From assembly GCF_000271305.1 (NCBI RefSeq), contig NZ_AKGD01000001.1, positions 2,281,501-2,345,500 of the forward strand: a stretch of DNA of 64,000 bases. The letters run 5' to 3'. Positions within the stretch are counted from its first letter, which is position 1. Every line of letters starts with the position of its first letter. Position numbers and translations under genes: made by a program. This DNA is from Hydrocarboniphaga effusa AP103 (GTDB taxonomy: Bacteria; Pseudomonadota; Gammaproteobacteria; Nevskiales; Nevskiaceae). Below the pieces are notes generated by a model, which was not told the origin of the DNA, ran no database searches, and worked only from the letters and a program-made list of their open reading frames with translations. Below, in pieces: positions 1-11,133 of this stretch.

Positions 1-2
1 TG

Positions 3-1004
3 GCTGAGTCGTTGATGGCAAGACTCGACCGCAAATGCTGCATTGCAGACATCGATCACCTTTCCTTGCGCGCCCTTCGAGATGTGGTGGGGGGCTCGCA
101 TTGGCGGCAAACGGTACGCTCGATGCTGAGGGATCACGGGCCGGGTGCGCTGCCCTATCTATTGGTCGATGCGGGTCGCCGTGTTGCGCTCGCGGCGCTC
201 ATTCGACAGGGCGCCTCGCTGCGTAACTTGTTCGTAGCGAACGAGCGCACGCACGCGAGTGCGCTTGCGCTGTCTCTCGGGGAAGGCAGGCTCAGGCGAA
301 TCTGCATTCAGCACGGAGCGCCGATGGCCGAGTATCTGCCCATTGTTTCGGATCATTACTGGGCTTGGGACGCGGTTGTTTGCGGCTGGCTTCGGAAGCA
401 TGCGCGGTCCACTAAGGTCGACGTATTCGGCAATCCTCGCGCTGTGCGGGGGCACTCGACTTCGACACCACGGCCTCGGGCGCTTCGGCCGCGCGTGCTC
501 TTCGCAGCACAGCCTCTGGGCATTGACTTTCCCGACGCTGGCTATCTGCGCGTTATCGATCTCGTTTTGGGCCTTGCGGAACGGGATGTGGCGGTTGTGA
601 CAAGCAGGCTGCATCCGGCGGACAAGATTGCGAACTATCCGAATTCATATCGAGCGTGGGCGGAGCACGCGTTCAACGAATCTCGCCAGCGCGCTTTCGG
701 CGAGGCCATGCGAGGTGCTGACATCGTAGTGTCCTATGCCTCCACCACTTTGTTCGAGGCAGCCGCGGCGGGGTTGGGCACCATTGCGCTCGATCCGGAG
801 CCTTGCCCTGCACTCGATGATGATCTGTATGGAGTCTTCGCGCGCGCACGCACTGTGTCGGAATTGGTGAATGCAGTCTGCGATTCAAGCCAGAGCGATA
901 TTGTGAATCGTGCAGCGACGCTGGACTGGCCCCGTGCGCCCGCCCTGCTCGACGAGGATGTGATCGACGACGTTTGCGCAGGTGCAGGGCTGGCCCGAGC
1001 GTGA
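3..1004 (+). CDS. Putative GT-B-like glycosyltransferase, 5' partial
   Basis: The frame is open from the window edge, so the true start probably lies upstream; an in-frame TTG/ATG pair occurs at 12-17. The visible ~330 residues have a Rossmann-like C-terminal half. A segment reading ADIVVSYASTTLFEA near residues 240-255 resembles the donor-binding region of GT-B enzymes and CDP-glycerol/polysialyl-type transferases. An earlier IQHGAP segment followed by VDVFGNP fits the same fold. No membrane segment is seen. The stop overlaps the GTG start of the EpsG-like gene (GTGA), so the two are translationally coupled in a polysaccharide operon. The acceptor and sugar cannot be read. Function is inferred from fold-like motifs and context only. 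Confidence 0.55.
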   Translation, partial: AESLMARLDRKCCIADIDHLSLRALRDVVGGSHWRQTVRSMLRDHGPGALPYLLVDAGRRVALAALIRQGASLRNLFVANERTHASALALSLGEGRLRRICIQHGAPMAEYLPIVSDHYWAWDAVVCGWLRKHARSTKVDVFGNPRAVRGHSTSTPRPRALRPRVLFAAQPLGIDFPDAGYLRVIDLVLGLAERDVAVVTSRLHPADKIANYPNSYRAWAEHAFNESRQRAFGEAMRGADIVVSYASTTLFEAAAAGLGTIALDPEPCPALDDDLYGVFARARTVSELVNAVCDSSQSDIVNRAATLDWPRAPALLDEDVIDDVCAGAGLARA

Positions 1005-2098
1005 CAATCTACATTGCGCTACTGGCCCTTTGCGTGTTGACGGCTGTGGGCGAGCTAACTGGAGCAAAGGCCAGAACACCGATCTTGATTCTTGCGGTCG
1101 CGGTGTTGGCGACAATCGCCGGATTTCGTGGTGGGGATGTCGATCGTGACCATGTACTTTATACGGGCGCTGCGGAACATATTGAATCCGCAATTCTGAA
1201 CTTTCAGGGTTTCCGGGAGTTCATGTCGCAGTCGTCGTTGGAGCCGACCTTCCTGCTGATTGTCGCGATCACAGTGCTGCTCGGTTTGTCGATCAATTAT
1301 CTGTTTGTTTTCTACGCTGTCATCAGTCTTTCAGCTAAAATCCGCGCATTTTATGCGCTGACGCCGCTGCCAGCCGTTGCGTTGGCGATTCACGTATCGC
1401 GCTTCTATCTGCTTCATGAGATGACGCAGATTCGCGCAAGCGTCGCGATCGCGTTCGTTCTTCTGGCGCTTTGGCAATGGACGGAAGGCAGGCGGCGGGC
1501 GGCGACCTTCCTTTGGGTGATCGCACTGTCGTTCCACACGAGTGCGTTGCTCGCGCTCATCTTGCCGTTTCTTTCAGGTAACAGGCCTGTGAGCCGGCTT
1601 TGGTTGTTTGCTCCGTGGGCAGCATTGGCTGCCGCTTTGGCGGGGGTGACTGCAGACCTCGTTCTCGTCGAAGTGGCGACGCGCGTGGGGCTTGGCAAGA
1701 TTGCGATCTACATCCAGCAGTTGCAGCCGGATGTGAGTTCGGACATCAATGTCCTGAGTCCGATATTCCTTGTGGCGACGTTGACCAGTAGCTTACTGAT
1801 CCTGATGCAGCGCGCGATCATGTTCCCCGGAAGTTCGGCGGTGAGCGCGATTCTGAGAGTGTATGCAGTCGCGCCCTGCATATTTTATTTATTCAGTGGA
1901 TTTCCCGTATTGGCGTATCGGGCTGCAGAGCTTCTCTTGGCAGTGCAGCCGATCGCGCTAAGCTATTTCTGTGCGATCCCCAGAGTTAGATCGGCTGCCC
2001 TTGCCAGCACGATCGCGCTTTGCTTTGCTCAAATGCTTTATTCGCTCTACGTTCTCGAGCTTATAGCGCCCTACGACACTTTCCTGGGCAACAATTGA
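1001..2098 (+). CDS. EpsG-like polysaccharide membrane protein
   Basis: This 365-residue protein is almost entirely hydrophobic, with about 9-10 predicted membrane helices. The GTG at 1001 is chosen because it overlaps the preceding stop (GTGA) and puts the first helix at the N-terminus. Features typical of the EpsG family are an early soluble loop containing an FRGGDVDRDH-like stretch and a central S-x-K-I-R segment. EpsG/Wzy-like proteins act in the inner membrane in polymerisation or export of exopolysaccharide. It sits between two glycosyltransferases, which supports the role. Whether it is a true Wzy polymerase cannot be settled from sequence; family membership is fairly clear. Confidence 0.7.
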   Translation: MTIYIALLALCVLTAVGELTGAKARTPILILAVAVLATIAGFRGGDVDRDHVLYTGAAEHIESAILNFQGFREFMSQSSLEPTFLLIVAITVLLGLSINYLFVFYAVISLSAKIRAFYALTPLPAVALAIHVSRFYLLHEMTQIRASVAIAFVLLALWQWTEGRRRAATFLWVIALSFHTSALLALILPFLSGNRPVSRLWLFAPWAALAAALAGVTADLVLVEVATRVGLGKIAIYIQQLQPDVSSDINVLSPIFLVATLTSSLLILMQRAIMFPGSSAVSAILRVYAVAPCIFYLFSGFPVLAYRAAELLLAVQPIALSYFCAIPRVRSAALASTIALCFAQMLYSLYVLELIAPYDTFLGNN

Positions 2099-2149
2099 TT
2101 GATGTGAGTCGAGCGCCTTTCCCGGCGCTGCTCTTGAAAAGGTGAAACT

Positions 2150-3064
2150 ATGTCGTCCGGTGCCATTATCGTGACCTACAATCCTGACAATTCAGTGCAT
2201 GCGCTTGTGCAAGCGCTATCGGGGCAAGTTCACAAAGTCGTCGTTGTAGATAACACTCCGGGCTCGCAGCGGCTTTCTTTGCTCGGTGTTCACGCCAACA
2301 TCAAGGTCGTCGCTAACGGAAACAATCGCGGTATCGCTACGGCTCTGAATCAAGGAATGGAGGAGCTGCGAAAAAGTGGATGCGACTGGTGTTTTTTCTT
2401 CGACCAAGATTCCATCGTTCCCGAAAACTATGTGTCAGAAATGCTGGCTTTCGCAGCGCGCTGCCGACTTAGGGAAAAATTCATGATCGCGCCGGATTTC
2501 GTTGATCGAAATTCCGGCACTCCGGCGCGTTTCACGCGATTGACTTCGGGCTTGCCAGTGACTGCAACGTGCAGACTCGACGCGCAAGACGGCGAGCTGA
2601 TTAGCACCTTTGCCATCACCTCCGGGGCGGGGCTGAGGCTGAGGGACTACGGAGTCATTGGCCCTTTTCGCGACGACTTCTTTATCGATTTTGTTGACTC
2701 GGAATATTGCCTCAGGGCCTGGAAGCTCGGATTCAAAGTGGCCGTCCATTGCGGTATGTGTATTTCACACGCAATTGGCGAGCGTAGCGTCAAGAAATTC
2801 TTGGGTTTGACCATAAAGCCAAACAATCATCGGGCTCTGCGACGTTACTACATCATTCGTAACGGGACGAGGCTTATCGTCGAAAACATTGGAAGCCCCA
2901 TGCTCGTAGGCTTTTTTTTAGCTCGCTTTGCCCACGAGGCATTGTCGATGATTTATGAAGACAAGCGGGGAAAGAAACTATATGCCATGTCGGTGGGGCT
3001 ATGGGATGGCCTGTTAGGAAACATGGGCCAATGTGTGCCAAAGCGGGTCTCGTCTTTTGAATAG
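2150..3064 (+). CDS. GT2 glycosyltransferase, rhamnosyltransferase-like
   Basis: A 304-residue GT-A enzyme. The N-terminus (IIVTYNPD, VDNTPGS) is the nucleotide-sugar binding part of family GT2. FFFDQDSI near residue 85 carries the DxD metal site. A later FIDFVDSEYCLRAW stretch is characteristic of the dTDP-rhamnosyltransferase (RfbF/WbbL-like) branch. A purine-rich AAGGTG precedes the ATG at suitable distance. It is 51 bp downstream of the EpsG-like gene, in the same direction, so probably one operon. It is predicted to act at the cytoplasmic face of the inner membrane adding a sugar, possibly rhamnose, to a lipid-linked glycan. Donor specificity is inference. Confidence 0.75.
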   Translation: MSSGAIIVTYNPDNSVHALVQALSGQVHKVVVVDNTPGSQRLSLLGVHANIKVVANGNNRGIATALNQGMEELRKSGCDWCFFFDQDSIVPENYVSEMLAFAARCRLREKFMIAPDFVDRNSGTPARFTRLTSGLPVTATCRLDAQDGELISTFAITSGAGLRLRDYGVIGPFRDDFFIDFVDSEYCLRAWKLGFKVAVHCGMCISHAIGERSVKKFLGLTIKPNNHRALRRYYIIRNGTRLIVENIGSPMLVGFFLARFAHEALSMIYEDKRGKKLYAMSVGLWDGLLGNMGQCVPKRVSSFE

Positions 3065-3111
3065 GAGGCTTTTGTGTGGTGGTATTTGCGTTGACTTGCG
3101 TTGGCAAGAAG

Positions 3112-3966
3112 CTACTCTGGGCGCGGCGGGTGGTCGAAAAGAAGCACGATGACCGAAGAGAAAATAAGTCCCCCCAAAAAGCCTAAAAGTACAATCAATG
3201 CGCGCTTGGGGCGAATTTTGCGTTCCGGTACTATGGCCGGATCGATAACTCTGAATGCATAATCTTCGCTCGTCTGCGCCAGCATGATGGTTTTTATTTC
3301 ACCTTCCACGAGTCCATAAATAGACGACTTAATTTCGATGACACTGGTCTGCGCTAACTGCTGCTGAAGGAATTTGATGTTGTTTTCCGATCGCTCGATT
3401 GCTCGTTTGCGCAGCAGGTCATTAGTTCGGGAGATGAGGTCGTTGGCCCATTTGGCTGCCAGCGCAGGGTCGGTCCACTCGATCGAAAGTGTGATCAATG
3501 AGGTTTTTTTGTCTTCACCGACAGTGCGTACGACTTTCTCGATTTTCTCGTTCGCATCCCATAGCGTGGGAATTTCGTCGGGATCGGCCGATTTCCACCG
3601 GCCAGCCACCTTGTCCCACTGCTTGTGGAAAAGTATAGGTAACAGATTGTTCTGCTCTACAAACGCTTCAGTCAGCGCCCGGGATTTAAGTGTTGCCACC
3701 GCTTCAATGCTGCGTTCACCTGCGGAGCTCATGTTCAGTCCCGCCAAGCTGGCGAGTCCACCAAGCCCTTTGAGCCCACCCAATGCGCTGCCTCCATTGT
3801 CGCTGGAGACTGGTGCCAGCAGTGCGTCGGCTCTATAGACCGGCGGGGTAATCAGGGCGTAGGCAAGCGCGATGCTGGTGGTGATCGCGGTGGCGCCGAC
3901 GATCCATTTCCATTTTTTCAGCAGCGGCAAGACAAGTGTCTGAAGCGTGAATTCGTCGTGGGGCAT
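3112..3966 (-). CDS. Wzz/GNVR chain-length determinant protein
   Basis: The ATG at 3966 gives 284 residues beginning MPHDEFTLQTLVLPLLKKW. The frame is open 35 codons further upstream, but that part reads through remnant DNA and lacks family similarity. A transmembrane helix at ~20-40 and a second at the C-terminus (VLLGFLGGLIFSSVIVLLF) bracket a periplasmic coiled-coil region. This is the Wzz layout, including the conserved PERKIRPKRALIVL motif before the last helix. A Gly-rich segment (GLKGLGGLASLAGLN) is also typical. Wzz proteins set the modal length of O-antigen or exopolysaccharide. It is convergent with the glycosyltransferase gene at 2150-3064, 47 bp away, so it is transcribed separately. 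No strong Shine-Dalgarno is seen. Confidence 0.8.
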   Translation of the reverse strand: MPHDEFTLQTLVLPLLKKWKWIVGATAITTSIALAYALITPPVYRADALLAPVSSDNGGSALGGLKGLGGLASLAGLNMSSAGERSIEAVATLKSRALTEAFVEQNNLLPILFHKQWDKVAGRWKSADPDEIPTLWDANEKIEKVVRTVGEDKKTSLITLSIEWTDPALAAKWANDLISRTNDLLRKRAIERSENNIKFLQQQLAQTSVIEIKSSIYGLVEGEIKTIMLAQTSEDYAFRVIDPAIVPERKIRPKRALIVLLGFLGGLIFSSVIVLLFDHPPRPE

Positions 3967-4019
3967 CAGGGGAGTATCAAAAAGAAAGGGATTATATTCA
4001 AATGACCAATGCCGGGAGT

Positions 4020-4265
4020 CTATGTCTGTAGCTGGATCATGACGAGCTTGATCCGAAATTCGGACACCCACTTATCGTCAATGCTATGGCTGGCGCTCAA
4101 GATGGTCGATCGTTCGGGGGTGATTACCCGCGGGGTATCGACGGCTATGTGTTTCAGGAATAGGGTCCCCACTTCGATGCCGGGGTGAACTCTGTACTCG
4201 GCGGTTTCTTCGCCGTTGATGATGAGTTGGATATGGTCGGAATCCGGCGCTTTAGACGCCGTGGT
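4020..4265 (-). pseudogene. 3' remnant of an unidentified gene beside an IS end
   Basis: An open frame of about 82 codons, ending in TAG at 4020, encodes a protein-like segment (DHIQLIINGEETAEYRV, PGIEVGTLFLKHIAVDTP). It has no start codon of its own and is blocked upstream by a stop next to the IS3-family terminus at ~4332. It ends 53 bp before the wzz start. The family is not recognised; a C-terminal sugar-binding domain of a polysaccharide export ATPase is one possibility, purely by context. It may be what remained after IS insertion cut a polysaccharide gene. Confidence 0.3.
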
Positions 4266-4331
4266 TCACGGAGGCTTCTATCACTGCTTCGATCACTTGA
4301 GCGTGGTAGTTGAGGCGAATTTCCCGGGTGA

Positions 4332-4960
4332 ACCGGCCAGAGTTTCGTGGCCACTCAAGAGCCGTGTCGCGCGTAGCGCCGTTCAAACTCTACCGGTGAA
4401 AGATCGCCAGCGGAACCATGCCGTCGCACCGGGTTGTAAAACATCTCGATGTAATCGAACACGTCCGACGCAGCAGCTTGGGGTGTCGGATAGATTCGTC
4501 GCTTGATCCGCTCCTTGTTCAGCGCGCCGAAGAAGATCTCGGCGACCGCATTGTCGTGGCAGTTCTCGCGGCGGCTCATGCTCGGCACCATCCGATGTGC
4601 CTTCAGGAACGATTGCCAGTCGTCGCTGGTGAACTGACACTCTTGATCGGAGTGCACCAGGACGCCGGGGCTTGGCTTGCGTTTCCAGACCGCAGCCAGT
4701 AGCGCCTGCAGCACCAGATCGCGCGTCATCGTCGCTTGCGTCGCCCAGCCGACGATCTGGCGCGAGTACAGGTCCATCACCGCCGTCAGGAACAGCCAGC
4801 CTTGGCAAAGTACGCAGCGGCTTTTTTAAAATGTCGCGCTCCTCGGCCAGGCGCTTCACCTCGGCCTTGAGACGCCGCATTTCCGCGCTCTGCTCCGCAT
4901 CGCCTCGGGCCGGCGTTGCCGGCTGGCCAAACTTGCGCTTCCACTCGTACAGAGTCGCCT
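4332..4960 (-). pseudogene. IS3-family transposase remnant (orfA 3' part fused to orfB 3' part)
   Basis: Minus-strand reading from 4960 gives the end of an IS3 OrfA (EATLYEWKRKFG, then a Leu/Glu helix ending AEERDILKK). It jumps directly to the late part of OrfB (LFLTAVMDLYSRQIVGW, HSDQECQFTS, RRENCHDNAVAE, FYNPVRRHGS) and stops at 4355. The OrfB helix-turn-helix and the first catalytic Asp are missing, so about 400 bp are deleted internally. One base is also missing after the A-run at ~4827, which throws OrfA out of frame before AAAYFAK. A terminus-like sequence TGAACCGGCCAGAGTTTCG starts at 4332. The element cannot transpose. Confidence 0.8.
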
Positions 4961-6477
4961 CTGAAGAATCCGAAATTCAATCTGAAGCCAGCGACCGATA
5001 AAGGGATATCTGTCATCGGATGTGCAGGCCTCGCGTCGAGGATCGAGCCTTCGCCCGATCACGGCCTGGGTGGTGAGCAGCAAAGCGGTGATCCATCGCA
5101 TCAGCCAGCGCAGGTTGTAGCCGGCAGCGCAGAGCACGGCGTGCATCGCATCGCCGGTGGCGCCCTTCAAGTGGCAGCTGCGTAGTCGGCAATCGTCCTT
5201 GGCATGGCCGATGATGGGTTCGATGCTCTGTCGACGTTTGAGCCAGCGTTTCTGCGTTCGGGTCAGGTGCTTCAAGCCACGATGCAGAATGTCGAGGCCT
5301 TCGATTTTGCGTCCGCGAAAGCCCAGATCGACGATGACGTGCCGGGGTTTCACCTCCGTGAGAATAGAAACCTGCTCGATCTGCTCGGCCAGCGTGTCGC
5401 CGTCGTAGGGATTACCGGCGAAGCTGCGTGCTCCGACGAGCAAGCCCTGCTTGGCGGTGACAGCCAAGCCGACTTTGACGCCGAACTTGTAAGGATTGCG
5501 TGCCTGCCCTTACCGATGCACTTAACCTCGGGCGCATGCAGTGCGTAGAACTTGTTCTGGTCCTTTGGCTTTTGCTGCTGAAGTTGCGCGATTCTGTCCA
5601 GCCACGGCGACATCGCGGCTTGCTGCTCAGCGCTGGCCTTGCGCTGCACATCGCGCAGCAAGCGGCCCAGAATCGTGCGCAGGCGCTTGAGGAGGCAGCA
5701 CAGCCGCTCGAACTGCCTGGCATGCGTATAACCGAACCGGCAGCGCCTACGCCGCAGCGTCGGGCCTTCGCGCTCGTAGCGCTGCCGAAGCGGGATGCCA
5801 CAGCGCAGCGCCAGCTGCGCCAGCTTCTTGCGCGCCACTTCGAGCAGGCGGCTATCGGTGGGATAAGCGATCGCCTTCTCCTGCACCGTGGTGTCGACGA
5901 TCACGCGCGAAAGATCAGCGGGCTTGATCGCATTCAGCTCCTTGGCTGCGTCGATGCTCTGCGCCAGCAGCTCTTCCAGCCCTGCTTCGCCCAGGCGCTC
6001 GAGCGCGCGTCAGCGACGAGGGATCGCAGGGAAAGCGGGTTTGAAAGAACACTTCGCCGCAGAAGAACTGCCAGTATGGGTTTTCCAGCCAACGCTCGCA
6101 GAGGGCTTCGTCCGACAAGTTGTACGCATGCTTCAGATACAGCAGCCCGCACATCAAGCGCAGCGACAGAGCGGGACGGCCGCCCGCCTTGGGTTCGGCT
6201 GGCAACAGGCTCGACAACGCTGGGCCATGGCGTCCCAGGACATCACCGCCGAACGCTTGCACAGCGAATGCCGCAGATCGATCTGCGCATCCAGGCGATT
6301 GCGAAACAGGCCGGTCGAAACCGACGCGGCGCTCTGAACGGGAGTGGGCTGATGCCGCATGCGAAAACCCTTGCTGAAATTGCCAGGATCCATCCGCGGT
6401 ACTATCTTTCCGGCATTTTCAGCATGCCATTTCCGGGCCTATCTGACTGTCTGGGCGTGACTTTTGGGATTCTTCAG
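4961..6477 (-). mobile_element. Degenerate IS5-like insertion sequence nested in the IS3 remnant
   Basis: The ends carry an 11-bp perfect inverted repeat, CTGAAGAATCC at 4961-4971 and its complement at 6467-6477, giving an element of about 1.5 kb. It interrupts the IS3 orfA, so it arrived later. The single transposase gene on the minus strand is broken by several frameshifts. No flanking target duplication is evident. Its right end is about 190 bp upstream of the rpsL promoter. It is a plausible recombination scar, since rpoBC, the usual upstream neighbour of rpsL, is not here. Confidence 0.65.
4990..6360 (-). pseudogene. IS5-like DDE transposase, multiply frameshifted
   Basis: Three frames together rebuild one transposase. 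The N-terminal part lies at ~6360-6010 (LFRNRLDAQIDLRHSL, then YLKHAYNLSDEALCERW, PYWQFFCGE). The middle at ~6000-5510 contains VIVDTTVQEKAIAYPTDS with the first catalytic Asp. The C-terminal part at ~5505-4990 has NPYKFGVKVGLAVT, VDLGFRG with the second Asp, and RRQSIEPIIGHAK with the catalytic Glu. Frame changes are visible near 6250, 6005 and 5508. All three acidic residues survive but no continuous protein can be made. The C-terminal frame runs through the IS end without its own stop. Confidence 0.8.
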
Positions 6478-6759
6478 GGACGACGAATGACCGTCGATTG
6501 GCTTTTTTTCTCATACGGGTCCTCCGTTGGGGGCAATTCTCCGCGGTCAGGCAGCTGCCGCCTTGTGCAGACACACGGACATTCTGCGTTGCAGGGTTGG
6601 CAAGCTGCTCTCTGACCGATCCGCCAGCAAGTGTCTGAGATAACTTGCTCGCGCCCAGTGTATTGACAGCATTTTCCGGCACCTTTACGATGCGCGCCCT
6701 TCCAGATTGGCTGCTAAATGCGGCCTGTCCTCTCTTTGTCAAGCCGGGAAGTATCCAGC
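6478..6759. other. Junction and leader region upstream of rpsL
   Basis: This 282-bp stretch lies between the IS5-like end and rpsL. On the minus strand near 6509 there is an ATG after a good GGAGG followed by MRKKANRR; this may be the 5' stub of the interrupted IS3 orfA, but that is uncertain. The plus-strand half holds the str-operon promoter at 6663-6691 and a ~70-nt leader. No rpoC sequence is recognisable. Confidence 0.5.
6663..6691 (+). promoter_or_regulatory. Sigma-70 promoter of the str operon
   Basis: TTGACA at 6663-6668 and TACGAT at 6686-6691 are separated by exactly 17 bp, a near-consensus sigma-70 promoter. It lies ~70 bp before the rpsL GTG. It explains how the ribosomal block is expressed without the usual upstream rpoBC operon. 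Confidence 0.7.
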
Positions 6760-7164
6760 GTGCCCACAATCAATCAGCTCGTGCGGAATTGCCGCAGCCC
6801 GAAGACCTACAAGAGCAAGGCTCCGGCGCTCGAAGCCTCGCCCCAGAAGCGCGGCGTCTGCACCCGCGTCTACACGACCACCCCGAAGAAGCCCAACTCC
6901 GCTCTTCGTAAGGTCTGCCGTGTTCGCCTGACCAATGGCTTCGAAGTCACCAGCTACATCGGCGGTGAGGGCCATAACCTGCAGGAGCACAGCGTCGTCA
7001 TGATTCGTGGCGGCCGTGTCAAGGATCTTCCCGGTGTTCGTTATCACACGGTTCGTGGTGCGCTCGACGCTTCCGGCGTCGACAAGCGCCGTCAGGGCCG
7101 TTCCAAGTACGGTGCGAAGCGTCCCAAGCCGGGCGCCGCTGCTGCCGCCACCAAGAAGAAGTAA
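6760..7164 (+). CDS. rpsL: 30S ribosomal protein S12
   Basis: The start is the GTG at 6760 ([11 protein letters not shown]), which aligns with the S12 N-terminus. An in-frame ATG at 6718 would add 14 unrelated residues. The product is 134 residues, about ten more than E. coli S12 because of an Ala-rich, Lys-ending tail. S12 lies at the decoding centre. The streptomycin-determining segment [13 protein letters not shown] keeps the wild-type Lys, as does [12 protein letters not shown]. The usual RKPR near residue 10 reads RNCR. Only a weak GGGAAG precedes the start, 8 bp away. It is the first gene of rpsL-rpsG-fusA-tuf. Confidence 0.95.
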   Translation: MPTINQLVRNCRSPKTYKSKAPALEASPQKRGVCTRVYTTTPKKPNSALRKVCRVRLTNGFEVTSYIGGEGHNLQEHSVVMIRGGRVKDLPGVRYHTVRGALDASGVDKRRQGRSKYGAKRPKPGAAAAATKKK

Positions 7165-7185
7165 GCCCTGAAGTCGAAGGTCTAG

Positions 7186-7668
<483 letters not shown>

Positions 7669-7691
7669 GCAGTCCGCTTCACGCGCTTGTA

Positions 7692-7717
7692 GCCGCCGGC
7701 TGGTAAAAGCCGGCGGC
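7692..7717 (+). promoter_or_regulatory. Hairpin between rpsG and fusA
   Basis: GCCGCCGGCT (7692-7701) and AGCCGGCGGC (7708-7717) form a perfect 10-bp GC-rich stem with a 6-nt loop. No T-run follows, so it is not a classic terminator. An mRNA-stability, processing or partial attenuation role within the str operon is more likely. Confidence 0.5.
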
Positions 7718-7770
7718 GTCCCCATATCGGGGGTCCCGTTCCGTTCTCGGAACTCCCAACGAGTTTGATC

Positions 7771-9867
7771 ATGGCACGCACTACGCCCATCGAGCGCTAC
7801 CGCAACATCGGTATTTCCGCTCACATCGACGCCGGCAAGACCACCACCACCGAGCGCGTCCTGTTCTACACGGGCGTGAACCACAAGATCGGTGAAGTGC
7901 ACGACGGTGCCGCCACCATGGACTGGATGGAGCAGGAACAGGAGCGTGGCATCACGATCACCTCCGCTGCGACCACGACGTTCTGGAAGGGCATGGCCAA
8001 CCAGTTCGATCAGCACCGCATCAACATCATCGACACCCCCGGCCACGTCGACTTCACGATCGAAGTCGAGCGCTCCATGCGCGTGCTCGATGGCGCCTGC
8101 ATGCTGTACTGCGCCGTCGGTGGCGTGCAGCCGCAGTCGGAAACGGTCTGGCGCCAAGCCACCAAGTACAAAGTTCCGCGTCTCGCGTTCGTCAACAAGA
8201 TGGACCGCACGGGCGCCGACTTCTTCAAGGTCGTCAAGCAGATGAAGGAAAAGCTCCGGGCGAACCCGGTGCCGATCCAGATTCCGATCGGTGCCGAGGA
8301 CAAGTTCCAGGGCGTCGTCGACCTCGTGAAGATGAAGGCCATTCTGTGGAACGACGCCGACAAGGGCGTGACCTTCAGCTACGGTGACATTCCGGCCGAT
8401 CTGGTCGAAGTCGCCAAGAAGTGGCGCGAGAACCTCGTCGAAGCGGCTGCGGAAGCCAGCGAAGACCTGATGAACAAGTACCTCGAGAACGGCGACCTTG
8501 ATGAGGCCGATCTCAAGGCGGCGATTCGTCAGCGTACGCTCGCGCTCGAGATCTTCCCGATGCTCTGCGGCTCGGCGTTCAAGAACAAGGGCGTGCAGGC
8601 CATGCTCGACGCCGTCGTCGAGTATCTGCCGGCGCCGACCGACGTGCCTTCGACCGAAGCGCACGATGTCGACGACTACGAAAAGATCATCGAGCGCAAG
8701 GCCAGCGACGAAGAGCCGTTCTCGGCGCTCGCGTTCAAGATCATGACCGACAAGTACGTCGGCGCGCTCACCTTCATCCGCGTCTACTCGGGCGTGCTGA
8801 AGCAGGGCGACTCGGTCTACAACTCGCGCAACGGCAAGAACGAGCGCATCGGCCGTCTCGTGCAGATGCACGCCAACGAGCAGAAGGCGGTCGACGAAGT
8901 CCGTGCCGGCGACATCGCCGCCGCGGTCGGTCTGAAGGACGTCTATACCGGTACGACCCTGGCTGCGCAGAACGCGCCGGTCGTGCTCGAGCGCATGATC
9001 TTCCCGGAGCCGGTGATCAGCCAGGCCGTCGAGCCGAAGACCAAGGCCGACCAGGAAAAGATGGGCATCGCGCTGTCGCGCCTGGCCCAGGAAGATCCGT
9101 CGTTCCGCGTCTTCACCGACGAGGAAACCGGCCAGACCATCATGTCCGGCATGGGCGAGCTGCACCTCGAAATTCTGGTCGATCGCATGAAGCGCGAGTA
9201 CAGCGTCGAAGCGAACGTCGGTGCGCCGCAGGTGGCTTACCGCGAAACGATCCGCAAGGGCGTCGAGCAGGAAGGCAAGTACGCCAAGCAGTCGGGCGGT
9301 AAGGGCCAGTTCGGCCACGTCTGGCTCAAGATCGAGCCGAACGAGGAAGGCAAAGGCTTCGAGTTCGTCAACGCGATCGTCGGTGGTTCGATTCCGAAGG
9401 AATTCATCCCGGCCGTCGACAAGGGTCTGCGCGACGCGATCAAGACCGGCGTGATGGCGGGCTACCCCGTCGTCGACGTCAAGATTACGCTGTTCGACGG
9501 TTCGTACCACGAAGTCGACTCGTCGGAAATCGCGTTCCGCGTTGCCGCGTCGATGGCGTTCAAGGAAGGCTGCGCCAAGGCCAGCCCGGTGATCCTCGAG
9601 CCGATCATGGCGGTTGAAGTGGAAACGCCGGAAGACTATACCGGCGACGTCATGGGCGATCTCAACCGTCGTCGCGGCGTGATCCTCGGCATGGAAGACA
9701 ACTTCGGTGCCAAGGTCGTGTCGGCTGAAGTGCCGCTCGCCGAAATGTTCGGTTACTCCACGACGCTGCGCTCGATGAGCCAGGGCCGTGCGACGTACAC
9801 GATGGAATTCAAGAAGTATCAGGAAGCGCCGCGCAATGTCGCCGAAGCGCTCGCGAAGAAGAAGTAA
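7771..9867 (+). CDS. fusA: Elongation factor G
   Basis: The ATG at 7771 ([15 protein letters not shown]) is the family start; an in-frame TTG two codons earlier is unlikely. At 698 residues it has normal length. G-domain motifs are in place: AHIDAGKT (P-loop), [11 protein letters not shown] (switch I), DTPGHVDFT and NKMD. Domains II-V follow, including the GRGEL-like GMGELHLEI and the C-terminal translocase part. EF-G drives translocation and, with RRF, ribosome recycling. It is co-transcribed with rpsL-rpsG upstream and tuf downstream (60 bp). Codon use is ACC/GCC-rich like the other genes here, in contrast with tuf. Confidence 0.98.
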   Translation: MARTTPIERYRNIGISAHIDAGKTTTTERVLFYTGVNHKIGEVHDGAATMDWMEQEQERGITITSAATTTFWKGMANQFDQHRINIIDTPGHVDFTIEVERSMRVLDGACMLYCAVGGVQPQSETVWRQATKYKVPRLAFVNKMDRTGADFFKVVKQMKEKLRANPVPIQIPIGAEDKFQGVVDLVKMKAILWNDADKGVTFSYGDIPADLVEVAKKWRENLVEAAAEASEDLMNKYLENGDLDEADLKAAIRQRTLALEIFPMLCGSAFKNKGVQAMLDAVVEYLPAPTDVPSTEAHDVDDYEKIIERKASDEEPFSALAFKIMTDKYVGALTFIRVYSGVLKQGDSVYNSRNGKNERIGRLVQMHANEQKAVDEVRAGDIAAAVGLKDVYTGTTLAAQNAPVVLERMIFPEPVISQAVEPKTKADQEKMGIALSRLAQEDPSFRVFTDEETGQTIMSGMGELHLEILVDRMKREYSVEANVGAPQVAYRETIRKGVEQEGKYAKQSGGKGQFGHVWLKIEPNEEGKGFEFVNAIVGGSIPKEFIPAVDKGLRDAIKTGVMAGYPVVDVKITLFDGSYHEVDSSEIAFRVAASMAFKEGCAKASPVILEPIMAVEVETPEDYTGDVMGDLNRRRGVILGMEDNFGAKVVSAEVPLAEMFGYSTTLRSMSQGRATYTMEFKKYQEAPRNVAEALAKKK

Positions 9868-9927
9868 GCATTTCTTCTCTCGCTTTTCTCAACGCATACG
9901 CATTAGCTAACAAAGAGGTCCGCTGTC

Positions 9928-11130
<1,203 letters not shown>

Positions 11131-11133
11131 GGA

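Noticed and set aside
3967..4071. N-terminal extension of Wzz by 35 residues
   Set aside because: The extension translates remnant DNA in another frame and lacks family similarity; the Met at 3966 begins the conserved part.
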